Source: Terfezia claveryi
Taxonomy: Eukaryota > Ascomycota > Pezizomycetes > Pezizales > Pezizaceae
Reading direction: 5' to 3'
Length of the DNA: 26,330 nucleotides
NCBI GenBank assembly: GCA_015179025.1
Contig: WHUX01000445.1
Coordinates: forward strand, 1-26,330
Shown here: piece by piece, positions 1 through 9,152 of the stretch
Layout of the letters: each line of letters begins with the position of its first letter
Numbering within the stretch: position 1 is the stretch's first letter
Translations under genes and position numbers: made by a program
Notes under the pieces: generated by a model
Told to the model about the DNA's origin: nothing
Database searches by the model: none
What the model saw: only the letters and a program-made list of their open reading frames with translations

Positions 1-675
1 ACTATATGAGATGGGTATAAACCTCGGAGAGGTTTATAATCATCTTACATGATTAAAACCCTTATGGAACGTCCATAAACCGTTGAAGGAGCTACCGTTC
101 AAGTTTCATAAGTATCTGATTAATGGTTCAATAGTTATACCCAAATCAATATGCTGGCTATATACATACATATACTAGCTATTAGCTATTACTCTGAAGT
201 CTTGGTGTTACCCTGAATTGCTGATTATTACCCTGAACATAACAAAAATAATTCAGTAAAAATGACTAAAAAAATGAAGGACCAAGAGCGCACTTTAGAT
301 CAAAGTGCGTCCGGTAACACTATAAGGGAGTACACCTAAGATAAAGGCTAAAGGTAGGGCCAAAACATAAAGTTCTCCGAATATAATGCTTCCAGATTCT
401 ATCTAGGCCTCCTCTTCGTCCTGATTCTATTTCTGCAATCCCTTTTATGATTGGAGTAAAACTCATGGAGATATAAAACTTTTAATATGGTCAAATAAGT
501 CTACAAAGAGGTTTACCTATTATTGGTAATAACTCCCTAATTAATTTTGATATCAAGATGAACTAAGATTCTATAATCTTTTATTCGTTGATATATTTCC
601 AATAGTAATCTACTTGTGACCTATAGTTCTCTATTTATAGAGTTATGTGCAGCTAAAAATTATTTTCAATGGATA
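1..675 (+). repeat. LTR0 fragment a (oldest LTR, left piece)
   Basis: This stretch aligns by eye along its whole length with the LTR at 20676-22004, starting near that copy's position 20809 and ending at the shared TTTTCAATGGAYAC. About 130 bp of the LTR start therefore lies left of the window. It carries the family's conserved hairpin (CGCACTTT, 5 nt loop, AAAGTGCG near 288-308). The alignment breaks exactly at 675, where the DNA transposon begins, and resumes at 8988-8990. No gene is present. Confidence 0.9.
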
Positions 676-700
676 CATCAGCAAAAATAATATTTGCGTC
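676..700 (+). repeat. Left terminal inverted repeat of the DNA transposon
   Basis: It begins CATCAGCAAAAATAATAT and ends in TTGCGTC. It matches the inverse of 8964-8987 perfectly over the first 12 nt, then with gaps through an A-rich run to the shared GCGTC. The preceding TA (674-675) is one copy of the target duplication. Confidence 0.85.
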
Positions 701-1405
701 CTGTGCATCCGACACTTGTAACGCATGGGATAATAACTCAAGATCAGGACGAGAACGCTTGGTTCGTGACCGTCCCAACGCACTAGGACGCTGCACCTAT
801 GCCTGGGATGCAACATCAATGCTTGGCAGTTGCCGTCGTGTCTGGGACGTCATGGGATGTTGATCACACGCCTGGGACGCAACATCAATTCTTGGCAGTT
901 GCTCTCGCTTCTGGGACGTACTGGGATGTTGCTCACACACCTGGGATGCAAGACCAATTCTTGGCAGTTGCTCTTACGTCTGGAACGTACTGGGACATTG
1001 CCCCCGCGTTTGTAATGCAAGCCTTGATGGCAAGGTATATCCCGACGCATTTGGTCGGTGAACCCACGTCTTGGACATCTATGTAAGGTGTGCATACATC
1101 CCTGATGTTAATCCGAATTGCACAACCGTTCATGACACTGTTCCACTAACGACCTTCTTCACCAACGCTTGCGCACATGTCCGCCCGTCCTCAACTCAGG
1201 CCTCCTTCTGATCTCACGTCCATAACTCTAGGCTCCCGCCCTTTTACGTCGGGAAAATATCACTCGCCATTGTACAGATTCTACTTTGATATCGGAATCA
1301 TATGGTATTTGACTTCTAGCTAGCTAATCAATGCACAAAAAAAAACAATAAAAAAAAGCAAAAAATACATATAGCAAAAAAAAAACCCCTATAAATCCTG
1401 GGTAC
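701..1405. repeat. Left subterminal region with three 69-bp tandem repeats
   Basis: Three direct repeats of exactly 69 bp lie at 801-869, 870-938 and 939-1007. Each begins RCCTGGGAYGCAA and contains TTGGCAGTTGC. Motifs of the type GGACG/CGTCC/GGGACG recur through 698-1250, as they do at the other end of the transposon, which is the usual arrangement for transposase-binding subterminal repeats. From about 1337 to 1390 there are A-rich runs. Short open frames across the repeats exist in several phases only because 69 is divisible by three. I see no gene here. Confidence 0.75.
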
Positions 1406-3038
1406 TTATTCTTCATCCAGGTCATCTTCATTGTCGCTCTCCTCTTTATCATTGGTCTCCTCGTTTTCATTGGCTTCTCATTCGAGGTCGAGTTAGCCTT
1501 GGGTGACTAGTTATGAGTATATAGAAAGACCTAAAACTTACAGAAGTGGTCTTGATCCTTGCCTTGGTCGCTCTGCCGCCAAAAGGCGTCGGGAATCCTT
1601 TGCCTCACAAGCTGAATTGCTTGTGTGGCCTCGTGAAGTTCCTGTGTAAGCTCGGCCTCAAAGGCCGAGGTATCACCGATTTTCAGGGGTTGGTCTGATT
1701 CCAGACTCCCCTTTTGCAGTAAGGTGGCCAAACATGTGCATATATCGGCCTTTATGGCCGCCAATAGAAGCGTACGCATGTTGCTGGAGTGGGCATTCCA
1801 GGTGGCCAAAAACCATTTATATGTCGCTATACACGTCAGAAAGTTATCTCCCTATATCGGATTAGAAGAATATACTGACGGTCGTATCATATTTGAAAAC
1901 CTCCGTTTTCGGGGGTTCTACATATACTCCTGTCGTCCATGCCTTTAGGCAATGACGCATCGCAGAGGCCACCAGGCAAATGAACACTTCATTGATTGAA
2001 TCAAAGAAGGTTGCATCGAAGTTCCCCCGTATTTTAATCGTGACGAAATATTTTCGGAAAATGATCTCCCTGATTTCGGTGGCTCGGAAATGCCTCTGGT
2101 GGGTCTGTATGGGTATTAATCATGTTAGACATGTCAGGCTTCCGACGCTGGAAGGAAGTTTTACCTCTCGTCCATCCTCCCGGCAAATGAAGTAATCCTG
2201 TACTAACAGGTAGTTCACTTGCGTAGCTATCTCACCTTGAGACAGCTTGTTCAACCCGAAGAGCTCCACAATGCTGTGTTTACATTCGTAAACCAGATGT
2301 GATCTAGTTCGTGAATGTATGCTACGGAGCTGTGATGCCTTAGATTAAGATCCGACGTTACAGATAGGGAACATTACATACATGGGTGTTTGCTAGTTTC
2401 ATACGGTTTAGTACTTGGCCAGTTTCCTGTTGGGCCTTGATCCAGCTTACGGACAACAATTGCTGGATTTCTTCTGCATTGAGCATTGGATTTCCGAACA
2501 AAGTATAGTCCCGCACATGTGAGGCCGCTCATGACGTTAGTTCCTTGTATTGCTCTGGAATCGTGAAAAATGACCTTGATTTCGGTCCGACGCGAGGCGG
2601 CTTCGGCACCCTGTGGTCAAGCTGTATTTGATCTTCGAAGTTCAAGCTGAACCTATCACTTAGCGCATTACTCAAACTGAGTCCACTCACACTGGACTCA
2701 GTACGCAGCCGCTCTCTGCTAGCAGAGAGCGGTGGTGGAGAGGACTATATCATGGTTAGCCAGACTCATCCTGATTTAGGTAGGGGCGTACTTACTCGCT
2801 GCCTGGAACTCAGTGGGTGTGCTATAGAACTTGGTGGGAGCGGTGTACTATAATCAATGCGCACTTTTCGTGTGGGACGTACTCCATCCGACGCAGCATG
2901 TCATTTGGAGGACTGTGCCAGATGAGGAGGCTGTAGACCAGTCTCTTCATCTTCATCCTCTTCGTCCTCTTCCGTAAGTGCTTGACGTCTAGAGCCACTT
3001 GGTGAACTTTGGATCTTTTTAGGTCTTCATTCGGACAT
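1406..3038 (-). pseudogene. Spliced accessory gene of the transposon, DUF6532-like, with in-frame stops
   Basis: Read on - from an ATG at 3038, a gene can be assembled through introns at 2745-2795, 2330-2381, 2105-2164, 1827-1875 and, less surely, 1507-1541 (35 nt, very short). The donors are GTAAGT, GTATGT, GTAAAA, GTATAT and GTAAGT; the first and third introns carry a clear CTAAC. All joins keep one frame. The product has a basic, Ser-rich and acidic N-terminus, a helical middle (WIKAQQETGQVLNRMKLANT), a core near 1876-2104 containing CLVASAMRHCLKAWTTG, a segment YKWFLATWNAHSSN, and a very acidic C-terminus. The core layout resembles DUF6532 proteins of fungi as I remember them. It is a weak family call. 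In-frame stops occur at 3027-3029, 2901-2903 and 2529-2531 (all TGA), plus one TAA and one TGA in the last exon. Function is unknown. Confidence 0.6.
2709..2732. repeat. Perfect 24-bp palindrome
   Basis: CCGCTCTCTGCT is followed at once by its exact reverse complement AGCAGAGAGCGG, with no spacer. It lies 12 bp inside the second exon of the accessory gene, just after the acceptor of its first intron. Confidence 0.9.
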
Positions 3039-3442
3039 TATGCACAGGGATGGGGAACAAAGAGGATAATAGGGATATGTGAACAGGGATGGGGATATGT
3101 GAAAGGGATGGGGATAGCAAGTTGAGGGGAGAAGTCAGGAATTTAGTCCATTGTGTTCATGACCCAGTCTGGGTTGGCACTTCATAACCCGCCTAACTAC
3201 TTCCATTGCTATCTATTTCCTTCAATGGCAACCCTATCTAGATAAACACCCGACTCAACTAGACCAAAACCGGACTAATCATAAAAAGACCCTACTAACC
3301 CTAAATAAATCCGACTAACCCGAAAAAAACCCGAAAGATTAGAAGAGGCGAAAGATTATCCCTGACAGGAAAACAAAAAGAAAAAAAGAAAAAAAGAAAA
3401 AACCCACCACGACGAAAAAACCACCATGACGTACAAAGTCAT
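3039..3442. other. Intergenic region between the two minus-strand transposon genes
   Basis: No gene is visible. It contains two to three near-repeats of AGGGATGGGGATATGTGAA (about 3048-3116), a stretch rich in CCCTA/CCGACTAACCC-like words (3190-3335), and A/G-rich homopurine runs (3368-3401). It should hold the promoter of the accessory gene that starts at 3038 and the 3' end of the 397-codon ORF. No definite promoter or polyadenylation signal could be assigned. Confidence 0.5.
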
Positions 3443-4636
3443 TCATGCATGCTGACCATTTATCATCTCCCAATGGTATTGGGCTGCGTTCAACCCGCGA
3501 ACTTTGCTCACTACCCGTCGAACGCCCAAGAGTCGGTTCAATTGAGTAGCCCGACGCCCTACGGCTACCACCTGACATGCCTTGACGAGTTGCGGACCAA
3601 AGGTAATTTTTGGCCGTTTGAGGCATCGAATGTAGCAGTAATCCTCATCATCGGAATCGATGATGCCTGCATTTGGGAAGAGGCGCTTGTGCTCCTTCTT
3701 GATATCGCTCAGGGTTTCCCGCTGGCGGTCCACTCTTCCACAGAGTTCATACTTGCGTTGTTCGAAAGTATGGTCTTTTGTAGGCATCTGACGCCGACGG
3801 ACCCCAGCGACATTGCATACGTTCGCATCAGAATCCTCGGCAAAATCTTCATATTCGTTCCGGGGGATAAACTTCTCAAGTTCGAAGTAAGGACGGGCTC
3901 GGGGGGGGGTATTGGCTCTTGGGGGTACAGAATGGAGTAAAACCATTAGGCGTACTGGGTCACTTTTAGACATTCGGAAAAATGCCTTCACCTCCGCATC
4001 AGAATGGAGACCGGTATAGTCGGCAGGAAAGCTGAGGTTAGGAGGGTTCGGGTCCTTGAGTGCGCCCAAAATTTCTCGAACCTTTCTATCGGCAGGAACA
4101 TGAGCTTTGACCATGTCCCAAATCCCGTCTAGAGTCTTTATCTGAATAACCACTAAATTCCTCCGATCCCGTTCATCCCAGATCCACCCGTTGATATCCC
4201 TATGCTCTGCTATCTCAGGATCACTCACCCAGAATACTACCGCGGTCCCTGCAGCTTCGTCGGTGTCGGAGATGTCATCTTCTTCGTCGGAGTTCTCATG
4301 AGCATGTGCCCTCTTTCGAGCACGCTTGATAGCCAGGTTTTTGGAAGTCTCAGAACGTTTTTTCAGGCAATCTTGTAGCAGTGCCTGCAGTGCCTTTTTG
4401 TGGGACTCGGACCCACCAGCCAGTCGATTCCTCATGGAAGTCCTAAATCCAGTTAGGCTGCGAGCAGTAATGATAAGAGCATCTTTCTCATTTTGGCTTG
4501 CTGAGGCCCAACTTCGGATTGAATGTTGGGCACAATAGTCCTTGACAGTATTGTGCCATGATGTGTAGTCGGCATCTCGAGTGTCCCACCCCAAGTCAGT
4601 CTTCAAGTTCTGAATTAGGTTTTTAGGAGTAACCAT
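3443..4636 (-). CDS. Intact 397-residue protein of unknown function carried by the transposon
   Basis: This is the only long undamaged frame in the DNA transposon. I do not recognise a domain. Residues 1-100 look helical and polar. A basic cluster (KRARKR, about 104-109) could be a nuclear localisation signal and is followed by an acidic stretch (ENSDEEDDISDTDE, about 114-127). The middle part has a mixed helical pattern with AHVPADRKVREILGAL at 178-193. A charged helix with coiled-coil character lies near 295-321, and a second acidic patch (DSDDEDY) at about 327-333. No signal peptide or membrane segment is seen. The ATG at 4636 begins the open frame after an AT-rich leader. The gene is divergent from the transposase and in tandem with the accessory gene at 1406-3038. 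The base composition and acidic/basic layout suggest a nuclear, possibly DNA-associated accessory protein. That is inference only. Confidence 0.65.
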   Translation of the reverse strand: MVTPKNLIQNLKTDLGWDTRDADYTSWHNTVKDYCAQHSIRSWASASQNEKDALIITARSLTGFRTSMRNRLAGGSESHKKALQALLQDCLKKRSETSKNLAIKRARKRAHAHENSDEEDDISDTDEAAGTAVVFWVSDPEIAEHRDINGWIWDERDRRNLVVIQIKTLDGIWDMVKAHVPADRKVREILGALKDPNPPNLSFPADYTGLHSDAEVKAFFRMSKSDPVRLMVLLHSVPPRANTPPRARPYFELEKFIPRNEYEDFAEDSDANVCNVAGVRRRQMPTKDHTFEQRKYELCGRVDRQRETLSDIKKEHKRLFPNAGIIDSDDEDYCYIRCLKRPKITFGPQLVKACQVVAVGRRATQLNRLLGVRRVVSKVRGLNAAQYHWEMINGQHA

Positions 4637-4938
4637 TGGGGTTAAATATAGGTCGTGTTAGTCTAGTCTGGGTTAGTCGGGTTGTCTTCCTTATGCGTCG
4701 GGTGTGAGTTTGGGTAAATAGAGGATTACCTTATAGGGAAATATGCTTAAATAAGCGATATCTTGGTGTTGCGCTCAACGCAAAGGTGGCTGTTGTGGAT
4801 ACGGTATGTAGAGTAGGAATGATGATTGACATGACTACACGACGGGGTACGCCGGGTCTTTTATACTACATTGGCGATGGCCTTTGAAATCATAACCGTT
4901 TGTGGTCAAACTTCAAAACGAATACAATATAATGCACC

Positions 4939-5096
4939 TACCGGGTCATGTCCAAACCCGACGGCACTAGGCTGACCAACTTAGGGTGAATTTGATCACA
5001 AACGCATGGGTCTATGAATTTACCGGGTCATGTCCAAACCCGAAGGCACTAGGCTGGCCAACTTAGGGTGAATTTGATCACAAACGCATGGGTCTA
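4939..5096 (+). repeat. 76-bp direct repeat, two copies
   Basis: The copies at 4939-5014 and 5021-5096 differ at about two positions (ACGGC/AAGGC and CTGACC/CTGGCC) and are separated by 6 bp. Both end in AAACGCATGGGTCTA. The repeat falls in the shared upstream region of two divergent genes. Confidence 0.9.
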
Positions 5097-5205
5097 GATA
5101 CACAATACGGCAATATGCACAACACAAACAACTTCGCTTTAATTATTCCAAGATTTCCAGAGTAATGATTTATAAATAACCCTCTTATATATCTTTTATA
5201 TATTA

Positions 5206-5295
5206 TGAGTTATGGTGTAGTGGTTTGGGCTTGTGTTTGAGTTGATTTTTTTGTATATGTTTTAAGGCCCACGTTCGATTCTTCTTCCTTTTCTA
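5206..5295 (+). other. tRNA-like sequence with pol III A and B boxes (tRNA relic or SINE head)
   Basis: TGGTGTAGTGG at 5213-5223 fits the A-box consensus TRGYNNARNNG. GTTCGATTC at 5273-5281 fits the B-box consensus GWTCRANNC. The starts are 60 nt apart, a little longer than in an intronless tRNA. T-runs follow the B box. The arms flanking the T-loop and the acceptor ends do not pair well, so a functional tRNA is unlikely. A decayed tRNA or a tRNA-derived SINE head is more plausible. Confidence 0.4.
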
Positions 5296-5410
5296 CTTTT
5301 ATTTTCATATTTCACCAAGGAACTCGACGTCGAAACTCGATGGCACTAGACCAACTCCCGACGAGCTAGATCTACCTAAATTCAACCCGACTAGCTAAAT
5401 TTGAAACTGA

Positions 5411-8400
5411 ACTTCTCTTTTTACCACTCACCAAAGAAATAGGAATCTACCCAACTTCGAGATACCAACTACAAAAATAAATAGCAACAAAAGCCATTGT
5501 CCCTGGTGCAATAGTAAGTATGCTTCTTGGGGAGCATATTCTAATCATCTAGAGAACAAACATCCCGACAAAGTCGGGCAGATATTCACCCCTTCTGTGC
5601 GTCGGCAAACCAACATCCCGCAGCATACAGAGGCCCAGATAGAACAATCAGGCCCCGTATTGACCTACGAAGGTGAGGCTTCTCGCTGACACATTTCAGA
5701 TATTGATCAGGCTAACTCTAGACAGTGAAGGTTATGGCAGTAGGATTTCAGATAATGATGAGGATGACTTAGGTCAAGATATTGATGAGGATGACCTCGG
5801 CCGAATACAACAACTCTATGGAGATTTGCGCCTGTGCAACATGATGATATTAATGATCCGGCAAATGACTCGGATGCAGAACCAATTCATGAATCATCCA
5901 ATTCCCCCCCCACCAACGCATATAATACCGACGTGATTCGGCAGCTGCCAGGCAGATATCACGCTGGCAAACCACTCCGAGACTATCCATTTCAGAATCA
6001 GCACTTGGCCGAATACAATCATCTCCATCCATTCCATAATGCACGAGATTATAAGCTTGCCCGGTTTTTCACCCTCAGCGAGGTCCCAAAAACGAGGATG
6101 GACGATTTCTTCCAGGACAATATTTTGCAGAGATCACCGGCTGGCATTCGGACGTCAAGTGTCTCTTTCAAATCGGGGTACACATTGTGGAAGCAAATGG
6201 ACAAACTGGTTGCAGATCCTGAGTGGATAACAGGATCCGTTCAATATACGTTAAGACCCAAGTCAGATTTCTACTACCGCAATATAATAGATTGCATTAA
6301 ATATCTATTGCGGCAGAGAGCATTTGTGACCCATGTGGTCTGGGAACCGGTGAGGTTATTTAACAAGGATAATGACCGAATATATTCGGAGATGAATACA
6401 GGATCTTGGTGGTAGGACCAACAGGTATGCACTGTAATTACCCTACTATGGATTCTTACTTACGTCTTACAGAAGCTCATTCCCGTCGGGTCTACACTGG
6501 TCCCTGTCCTTTTAGCGTCGGACCAGACGCATCTCACCAACTTTTCTGGGGACAAGAAATTATGGCCCCTATACATGAGCATAGGGAATATAAAGTCCAG
6601 TATGCGCAATAAACCAACTATGAATGCTTGGATCCCAATTGCACTATTACCCATCCCCCCGAAACGTCTCGACAAAATTCCTGGGAACCCTATTGAAGCC
6701 CAGGAATTGGATGCCCTCCAGGTTACGCATGAGATACTAAGCTCCATTCTCAGTCCCTTAGCCGACGCAAGTCAGCAAGGGATTGACATGGTATGTTGTG
6801 ATGAGAAGGTACGCAAATGCGTGCCTAGGTTATCTGCCTGGCTGGTAGACCACATGGAGAATGTCATGATCCATGGAATTCTCTCAAATCGATGCCCGGT
6901 CTGAATTGCCCCACCCAATGAATTTGGGGACCTTCCGGACATACCATACAATACACGGCAGCATTCCCGGTATGCCACGGCATTTCATAAATCCAACCTG
7001 CAGGTGCTAGAATTTGACGGGGTTAAGAGGATCAACAACGCCCTTTGGCATATCCCCAACTGCGAACCTCATACTCTTTTTCGCGGGGATACTTTGCAAA
7101 CACTTCTCTTGGGCATGCTTACCCACCTCATGAAATGGATCCAGGAATTCCTGGATCACGTCGGACGGCTCACGGTATTTGATCACATATGGTCACGATT
7201 ACCCCCCTTCCCGGGTTTTACAAGACCAAACAAGGCCTACCGTGCTGTCTCACAATGGCAGGGGAAAGAAATGCGGAAACTGCTACGGGTACTGCTGGCC
7301 GTCTTCACGGCTGCACTAAGCCAGACATCTGACGCTCATATGATCGCTACCTGACACAAGGCATCTTGCCGTAAGGCAATCTTGTGTGTTCGGTATTTAA
7401 CCGATTTTATTCTGGTCGCACAATACAAGGTGCACACCCCGGGGACAATACAATCAATGAGGGATTACCTCGAGGACTTTCACAAGTACAAAGAAGTATT
7501 TCTCCGGTTTCGGGCAACCAAGTCCTCCAGGGCCGCCGCGACGATGGCATCGAAAGACCTTCATGCGGAATATCACCGACTTCTCGCATCAGATGAATTA
7601 GGTCCTGCTACACCGACTAAACGCCGAAAGCTTCAGGAGGAGCAGGCACAAGAAAATGAGGAATTGGTGAATGACACGCTGACCAGTGGGGCACACTACA
7701 ATTTTCCGAAAATACATTTGATTTCGTATTTTGCAGATCAAATAGCCAAGTACGGATCACTTCCCCAATATTCGACGGAGATTTGTGAGGCCTCCCATAA
7801 GCCTCTGAAAGACGCATACCGGCGGAGCAATCATGTCCATGCTGTGCCCCAAATCATTCACGCTTACACACGGGCACACAGTTTCGCCATGCGGGAAAGG
7901 AATCTTGAGCAATGGATTCGTGATCTACCAAACATGCCCGACATAATACGTACCATCGTTACTCCCCCACGTCTGAGTTTACATCTGCCTAGCGATGCTA
8001 ACCCTGAGATCATGAGAACTAAGTTGCAAGGATAGTTAACTGTAAAAGATATACATGATCTTGAGACTTTGCAGACCCACTACAAACTACCTGACCTATT
8101 AACGCTTATGGCTAGGTATCTTGCATGGTACCCTTACCGTCAATCATCCGACCCCGAAACCGACGTGGCCCGTCTCATGGATATACCCCTCGAAGCATTC
8201 ATCACACTTCAAGTTTCCGTTCCGACCTTTAATGATGATGGACAGATGATACACCATCTACGCTGCACAGGAGGTAAGTTATTCCACAACCAAGACGAAA
8301 GACATGACTGGGTGTTTGTCTGATGTCATAAGTCCTCAAAGGGGAAAGTCCCCAGTGGACTTGACGGCAGGGTTCCTGCCAAACTAAATGCTTTATTTAA

Positions 8401-8650
8401 ACTGCGAGACATAGCAGCCAAAAATACGTACCGCCTTGCTCATGTTTCACTAATGACCATAGTCGGATCATCGACGCCAGACGGCCCAGAGGGGATGGTG
8501 CGCGTCAGGCTGCCATGGAAGAATCATGTGATATCAATTGCAGATATAGAAGGCATGGCCCACCTAGTCCCGATCAAGGATGAGGAGCTTTATATTGTAA
8601 ACAACCGCATTGATCTTCATACATGGAATGATATTCATGACGGAAACTAG
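5411..8650 (+). pseudogene. KDZ/Plavaka-like transposase (three visible exons, in-frame stops)
   Basis: A C2H2 zinc finger (Cys-x2-Cys-x12-His-x4-His) lies at 5498-5563. Intron 5673-5721 (GTGAGG donor, CTAAC branch) joins an acidic segment in frame. A one-base frameshift near 5825 follows. Exon 2 continues through PFHNARDYKLARFFTLSEVP and ends in MNTGSWW. Intron 6425-6472 (GTATGC...TTACAG) joins exon 3 in frame. Exon 3 carries SDQTHLTNFSGDKKLWPLY, recalled as the conserved catalytic-region motif of Plavaka-type DDE transposases, then one single frame to 8650. In-frame stops are TAG 6413-6415, TGA 6902-6904, TGA 7352-7354, TAG 8033-8035 and TGA 8321-8323. The product would bind the element's ends and cut DNA by an RNase H-fold chemistry. 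The start codon is not identified; 5411 is only the limit of the open frame. Confidence 0.75.
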
Positions 8651-8963
8651 CTAGCAGAACAATAAATAAAGATATAGCTAGCACAACAATAAAAGAAGTT
8701 GAATAGAATATTTCGCAGTCAAAGAATTAAATGTCATACATGTGATATCTAGGAAGTAACATAGACTGAGTAAGATCATCTGACGGAATACGGGCAAGGA
8801 ATATACGTCCAACAGCATTGCAGTGACTAATCGCATCAGGATTTTGTTGCGACGCAGCGGGGGTGCTAGTGACGTCCAGATTTTGTTGTGACAAATAGGG
8901 ACGTCCGGATGCACAGGACGCACAGGACGAAAACTCGCGTCCGGACGCTTGGTGGTACGTCCT
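8651..8963. repeat. Right subterminal region of the DNA transposon
   Basis: Just after the transposase stop there is a direct repeat of TAGCTAGCASAACAATAAA (8648-8668 and 8676-8696). From 8805 to 8963 the words CGTCC/GGACG recur many times, and GCGTCCGGACGC at 8937-8948 is a perfect 12-bp palindrome. Two copies of a GATTTTGTTGYGACR block occur near 8838 and 8878. These are candidate transposase-binding repeats. No gene is seen. Confidence 0.7.
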
Positions 8964-8987
8964 GACGCACATTTTTTTTTGCTGATG
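8964..8987 (-). repeat. Right terminal inverted repeat of the DNA transposon
   Basis: The reverse complement begins CATCAGCAAAAAAAAATGTG and continues to GCGTC, matching 676-700. It is followed by TA (8988-8989), the second copy of the target duplication, and then by LTR0 sequence. Confidence 0.85.
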
Positions 8988-9152
8988 TACTAGATACTAT
9001 TAAGTGAATATTGCCGGAAATACAATTAGATACCTTCAGATATTGTCAGATGGTGATTCGATAGTATCGGAGATTGGTAACATATCTGAAATTGAATTTA
9101 GTTGTTTTGGGTAAGAATTCTTTAATAGGATAATTAAGCTATAAGTTAAGTA
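8988..9152 (+). repeat. LTR0 fragment b (middle piece)
   Basis: It continues the LTR interrupted at 675 (TACTAGATACTATTAAGTGA) and aligns with 21488-21650 of the + LTR. It ends with AAGTA (9148-9152), the left copy of element A's target duplication. Antisense open frames here are LTR sequence, not genes. Confidence 0.9.

Larger units (their letters stand above)
4637..5410. promoter_or_regulatory. Central divergent intergenic region of the transposon
   Basis: It lies between the 397-codon gene (-) and the transposase (+), so it must hold both promoters. A 76-bp direct repeat occurs at 4939-5014 and 5021-5096 with two visible mismatches; each copy starts TACCGGGTCATGTCCAAACC. A tRNA-like stretch with internal pol III boxes lies at 5206-5295. 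The first transposase exon, or its start codon, may lie in the right part: the transposase frame is open only from 5411 and no ATG is available in it before the zinc finger. Confidence 0.5.
676..8987 (+). mobile_element. KDZ/Plavaka-like DNA transposon, 8,312 bp, complete but degenerate
   Basis: The limits are set by the interrupted LTR0: removing 676-8987 restores the LTR reading seen in other copies (GGATACTAGATACTATT against GGACACTAGACACTATT). Both ends start CATCAGCAAAAA when read inward and continue imperfectly to GCGTC. The flanks show a TA duplication (674-675 and 8988-8989). Inside are a transposase pseudogene on + and two genes on -, arranged divergently around a central intergenic region at 4637-5410. 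Both subterminal regions are rich in CGTCC/GGACG. The superfamily call rests on the transposase sequence (C2H2 finger and the SDQTHLTNFSGDKK region), recalled from the KDZ superfamily (Kyakuja-Dileera-Zisupton, including Plavaka). I do not know which target-duplication length is normal for this clade. Confidence 0.8.

Noticed and set aside
799..1086. A 95-codon frame over the 69-bp repeats
   Set aside because: The unit length is a multiple of three, so open frames arise in several phases on both strands; no protein character is seen.
1406..3038. UGA recoding (selenocysteine or readthrough) in the accessory gene, since nearly all its stops are TGA
   Set aside because: A TAA is also present, the transposase has TAG and TGA, and CGA-to-TGA decay explains the pattern more simply.
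3190..3335. Telomere-like CCCTAA words, and AGGGTAGGG words near 22125
   Set aside because: Only isolated, irregular copies, inside a transposon and an LTR; no tandem array.
3449..3940. A 163-codon + strand frame
   Set aside because: It is antisense to the intact 397-codon gene, which has better codon and residue character.
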